Source of the DNA: an uncultured Prolixibacteraceae bacterium
GTDB lineage: Bacteria > Bacteroidota > Bacteroidia > Bacteroidales > Prolixibacteraceae
DNA: 64,000 bases
Direction of reading: 5' to 3'
NCBI GenBank assembly: GCA_937915865.1
Contig: CALGIG010000045.1
Coordinates: forward strand, 186,001-250,000
How positions within the stretch are numbered: position 1 is the first letter of the stretch; every line of letters starts with the position of its first letter. The position numbers were made by a program, and so were the translations under genes. This document shows, in pieces, positions 61,867 through 64,000 of the stretch. The notes under the pieces were generated by a model, which was given only the letters and a program-made list of their open reading frames with translations, did not search any database and was not told where the DNA came from.

Positions 61867-62301
61867 ATGAAAAACATCGGAATGGGAAAATTGACATTTA
61901 TAGGCGCAAGTTTTGTTTTACTATTGAGCGTATCTTGCAGCTCGCCAAACAAAGAAAAGAGCACAAGTACAACAACTGAAGAAAGTGCGACTTCAGAAAC
62001 AGCGAAAAAAGACGTTAAAGCCACAGAAGTAGTTGCCAGCGCCGGACAGAAATTGTATTCTGAGAAAGGGTGCCTGGTTTGTCACCAATTGAATACAAAA
62101 CTGGTTGGCCCGGCTGTAAAAGATATTGCAGCCGCTTATTCAGGAAACAAAGCGGGTTTAACTGCATTTTTGAAAGGAGAAAGCAATGCTATTGTAGATC
62201 CGTCTCAGGCCAGCGTGATGCAACCACAAATTGCTATTACAAAAGCTTTACCAGCTGATGAATTAGACGCAATTGTTGACTATATCCTTTCAATTAAGTA
62301 A
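61867..62301 (+). CDS. Lipoprotein c-type cytochrome
   Basis: 144 residues: lipoprotein signal (LLLSVSCSS, Cys about residue 25), a Ser/Thr/Glu-rich linker to ~55, then a class I cytochrome c domain. Heme is attached at C69-x2-C72-H73 (GCLVCHQ), and M118 (SVMQPQI) is the likely sixth ligand. It probably passes electrons from the quinol-oxidising complex to NirK and perhaps to the NOR-like enzyme. It lies downstream of the DUF438 gene, and a decayed membrane gene follows. Confidence 0.9.
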   Translation: MKNIGMGKLTFIGASFVLLLSVSCSSPNKEKSTSTTTEESATSETAKKDVKATEVVASAGQKLYSEKGCLVCHQLNTKLVGPAVKDIAAAYSGNKAGLTAFLKGESNAIVDPSQASVMQPQIAITKALPADELDAIVDYILSIK

Positions 62302-62303
62302 TC

Positions 62304-62510
62304 GTGAAAAATATCCTGAATGTTATAATAATTACTTTGTTATTGGTTGAATTACTAACACTGGAAGGAAACTGCCAATCATTGGCCACCCAATCCTGAA
62401 TCAGGTAAAAACGCACCAGGCTTGGCTTTCTTTTCCTGACATTTCCAGCAGTGATCATTATATTATTGTTATTGGGGATAAATTATATGGCAAAACAAAA
62501 ACAGATTTAG
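62304..62510 (+). pseudogene. Frameshifted remnant of a small membrane protein
   Basis: Three overlapping frames join into one coherent protein: a signal-like start (NILNVIIITLLLVELL, GTG start at 62304) to a stop, then WPPNPESGKNAPGLAFF, then LTFPAVIIILLLLGINYMAKQKQ ending at 62510. Two small indels would restore it. It looks like a decayed anchored small protein, perhaps a cytochrome-associated subunit, between the cytochrome c and ClC genes. Confidence 0.5.
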
Positions 62511-62514
62511 CGGA

Positions 62515-63783
62515 ATGCACATCAAACGAAAAAGAAAGCTTATAAAATTCCTCAATCTCTTGGATCAGCCGGTAAGGTTCAATCCATTTGTTTTCAGTCG
62601 AATATTTTTGTTGTGGGTTCTGCTGGGTTTAATTGGAGGGCTAATCACGGGTGGTTACTGGATCATCCTGGAATTTTTAACGGACAAAATGGCCTTACTG
62701 CGTGGTTGGCAGGTAATTCCGACAATGGCCATTTCCGGATTCCTGGCAGGTTTGGTGATTCACTTCATAGGTGATCCGGGGGAGATAAATCTGGTGGTAA
62801 ATAATATCCGTTTTAACAAAGGGAAACTGGACCCACGAAATAATCCTTCGATGATTCTGTCGTCTTTACTTTGCGTATCATCAGGGGGTAGCCTTGGACC
62901 GGAAGCCCCGATGGTGCAGGTAACCGGATCAATGGGAAGTTGGATTGGTAAAATATTCCGGATAAAAGGCGAAGAATTGAGGTCCTTAACAATTGCGGGA
63001 ATGGCTTCAGGATTTACTGCATTATTTGGCGCTCCATTGGGTGGAAGTTTGTTTTCTCTTGAAATACTTCACCATAAACATGCGGTTGAATATTACAAAG
63101 CGATTATTCCTGCTTTGGTAGCAAGCTGTATTAGTTTCATCGTTTTTGTTATAATCATTCACACCGGACTTGTCCCTGTATGGAAACTGCCTGCTTATCA
63201 ATATAATGGTGCATTTGATTTTGTTTATGCTGTGACCTTTGCTATTGTTGCAACAATTGTAGGTTGGGGATTTATATATTGTACTAAAATGATTAAGGCT
63301 TTTTTTGAAAAACTACATATGCCAATTTACATCAGCACATTGGTTGGTGGTCTTATACTTGGAACAATAGCCTACCATTACCCACTAACCAGATACTTCG
63401 GACACCATCAGATCAATGAACTTTTAAACAGATCCTCTTCAATTAATCTGTTGGTTGCCATTTTAATTTTTAAAATAATTGCCATTTCGGTTACGGTTAC
63501 GTCTGGCTGGAGAGGAGGATTCATTATTCCACTATTTTTTGTCGGCACAACTTTAGGTTTGATTCTTCATTTTTATTTTCCTTCAATTAACCAGCCTCTT
63601 GCTATAGTATGCTGCATGGCAGCAATCAATTCATGTGTAACCAGGACTCCAATGAGTACGGCAATTTTATTGGTAACATTGACTGGCTTTGGATATTTTA
63701 CACCCATTTTACTTGCAAGTCTAACAGGATATTTTCTGGCCCCAAGAATACCTTTCATTAAATCACAATTGGTGAAAGAATAA
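62515..63783 (+). CDS. ClC family anion channel or transporter
   Basis: 422 residues, about ten to eleven helices. The gating-Glu motif is present as GGSLGPEAPMVQ, and GWRGGFIIPLFFVG matches the GxFxP motif. The usual first selectivity segment GSGIP is represented by FIGDPGEINLVV, which lacks the serine. No C-terminal CBS domains. ClC proteins exchange or conduct chloride, nitrate or fluoride; its position behind the nitrite reductase cluster makes nitrite/nitrate movement possible but unproven. Confidence 0.87.
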   Translation: MHIKRKRKLIKFLNLLDQPVRFNPFVFSRIFLLWVLLGLIGGLITGGYWIILEFLTDKMALLRGWQVIPTMAISGFLAGLVIHFIGDPGEINLVVNNIRFNKGKLDPRNNPSMILSSLLCVSSGGSLGPEAPMVQVTGSMGSWIGKIFRIKGEELRSLTIAGMASGFTALFGAPLGGSLFSLEILHHKHAVEYYKAIIPALVASCISFIVFVIIIHTGLVPVWKLPAYQYNGAFDFVYAVTFAIVATIVGWGFIYCTKMIKAFFEKLHMPIYISTLVGGLILGTIAYHYPLTRYFGHHQINELLNRSSSINLLVAILIFKIIAISVTVTSGWRGGFIIPLFFVGTTLGLILHFYFPSINQPLAIVCCMAAINSCVTRTPMSTAILLVTLTGFGYFTPILLASLTGYFLAPRIPFIKSQLVKE

Positions 63784-64000
63784 AAGATCAGGGAAAGTTC
63801 GAACGTGGATATCTTCTGCCGAATCTGTTGGGAGTTTTCAATTTATCGACTTCGGAACCAGGGCATTTGACCCCTTCCTTTTCGAATTGCAGCATCGATC
63901 CCTTCGGCAAGCCCTTGATGGGAAATAGACTTTTTAGGAGTAGAAAAGGGGTAGGAAGCCACAGTTAGCAACTCAAAATGAATTCGATTTAACCTATAGA

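Noticed and set aside
63790..63990. Open minus-strand frame at the right end of the window
   Set aside because: It lacks a convincing start and ribosome-binding site, and the translation resembles no family; the region 63784-64000 shows no clear feature.
1..64000. tRNA, rRNA, CRISPR arrays, complete insertion sequences or prophage genes
   Set aside because: None found on reading both strands; repeats seen are operator palindromes and one inverted repeat.

Overview
The window is a Bacteroidota chromosome segment, probably from a facultatively anaerobic, denitrifying environmental bacterium. The evidence is the TAnnTTTG type of -7 promoter element in front of several genes, AT-rich intergenic DNA, and families typical of the phylum (DUF2141, short-loop CydA, lipoprotein NirK, AraC regulators with membrane-embedded N termini). 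No tRNA, rRNA, CRISPR array or intact insertion sequence was seen.

Layout. 1-3.0 kb: end of a large outer-membrane protein and a histidine phosphatase. 3.05-11.9 kb: two TetR regulators, a TolC/MFP/RND efflux operon, a DUF2141 protein, a phospholipase-A-like barrel and a decayed TolC remnant. 11.95-14.8 kb: a frameshifted Rrf2 regulator followed by a two-subunit heme-copper nitric oxide reductase with unusual metal-site residues. 14.9-16.4 kb: two more TetR regulators and a winged-helix protein. 16.7-23.3 kb: a six-gene glycolipid operon (two GT2, LAB_N, two GT39, UDP-glucuronate-epimerase type) that looks like a galacturonate-to-lipid-A pathway. 23.6-32.1 kb: a second, intact Rrf2 regulator, NarK and NarGHJI. 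32.1-35.4 kb (minus strand): a DUF2249/CopD/NnrS-like/SufT-like operon. 35.5-42.3 kb (minus strand): DUF488, two AhpD-like proteins, a gap remnant, aconitase A, DUF6448, AraC and PPOX-type proteins. 42.6-44.3 kb: IlvD. 44.5-47.9 kb: four Rnk/GreA-like paralogues around a MarR-type regulator. 48-53.1 kb (minus strand): CydAB and MetE. 53.1-57.5 kb: Ric/ScdA, a cupin, an IscR/NsrR-like Rrf2, a racemase, a trans-sulfuration PLP enzyme and a flavin reductase. 57.8-63.8 kb: copper nitrite reductase, NadA, a DUF2249-DUF438-PAS protein, a cytochrome c and a ClC channel.

How it works together. Nitrate is imported by NarK, reduced by NarGHI to nitrite, by lipoprotein NirK to NO, and by the NOR-like complex to N2O; no nosZ is in the window. 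Around this core lie NO-tolerance functions (Ric, cytochrome bd, DUF2249/NnrS-like operon) and copies of enzymes that are, or that replace, classic NO targets (aconitase, dihydroxyacid dehydratase, quinolinate synthase, B12-independent methionine synthase, a gap remnant).

Four families of palindromic control sites can be read directly: (1) AAAAAGACAT-N2-ATGTCTTTTT at three places (the DUF2249 operon, the gap remnant, and between metE and ric); (2) TTAGTGAATATTAACTAA-like sites in front of all four tetR genes; (3) paired ATCGGATACGAT sites at the rnk-like promoters beside the MarR gene; (4) duplicated promoter-operators in front of the twin Rrf2 genes. The most novel-looking items are the NOR variant, the three-site putative NO regulon including metE, and the MarR-controlled Rnk array.
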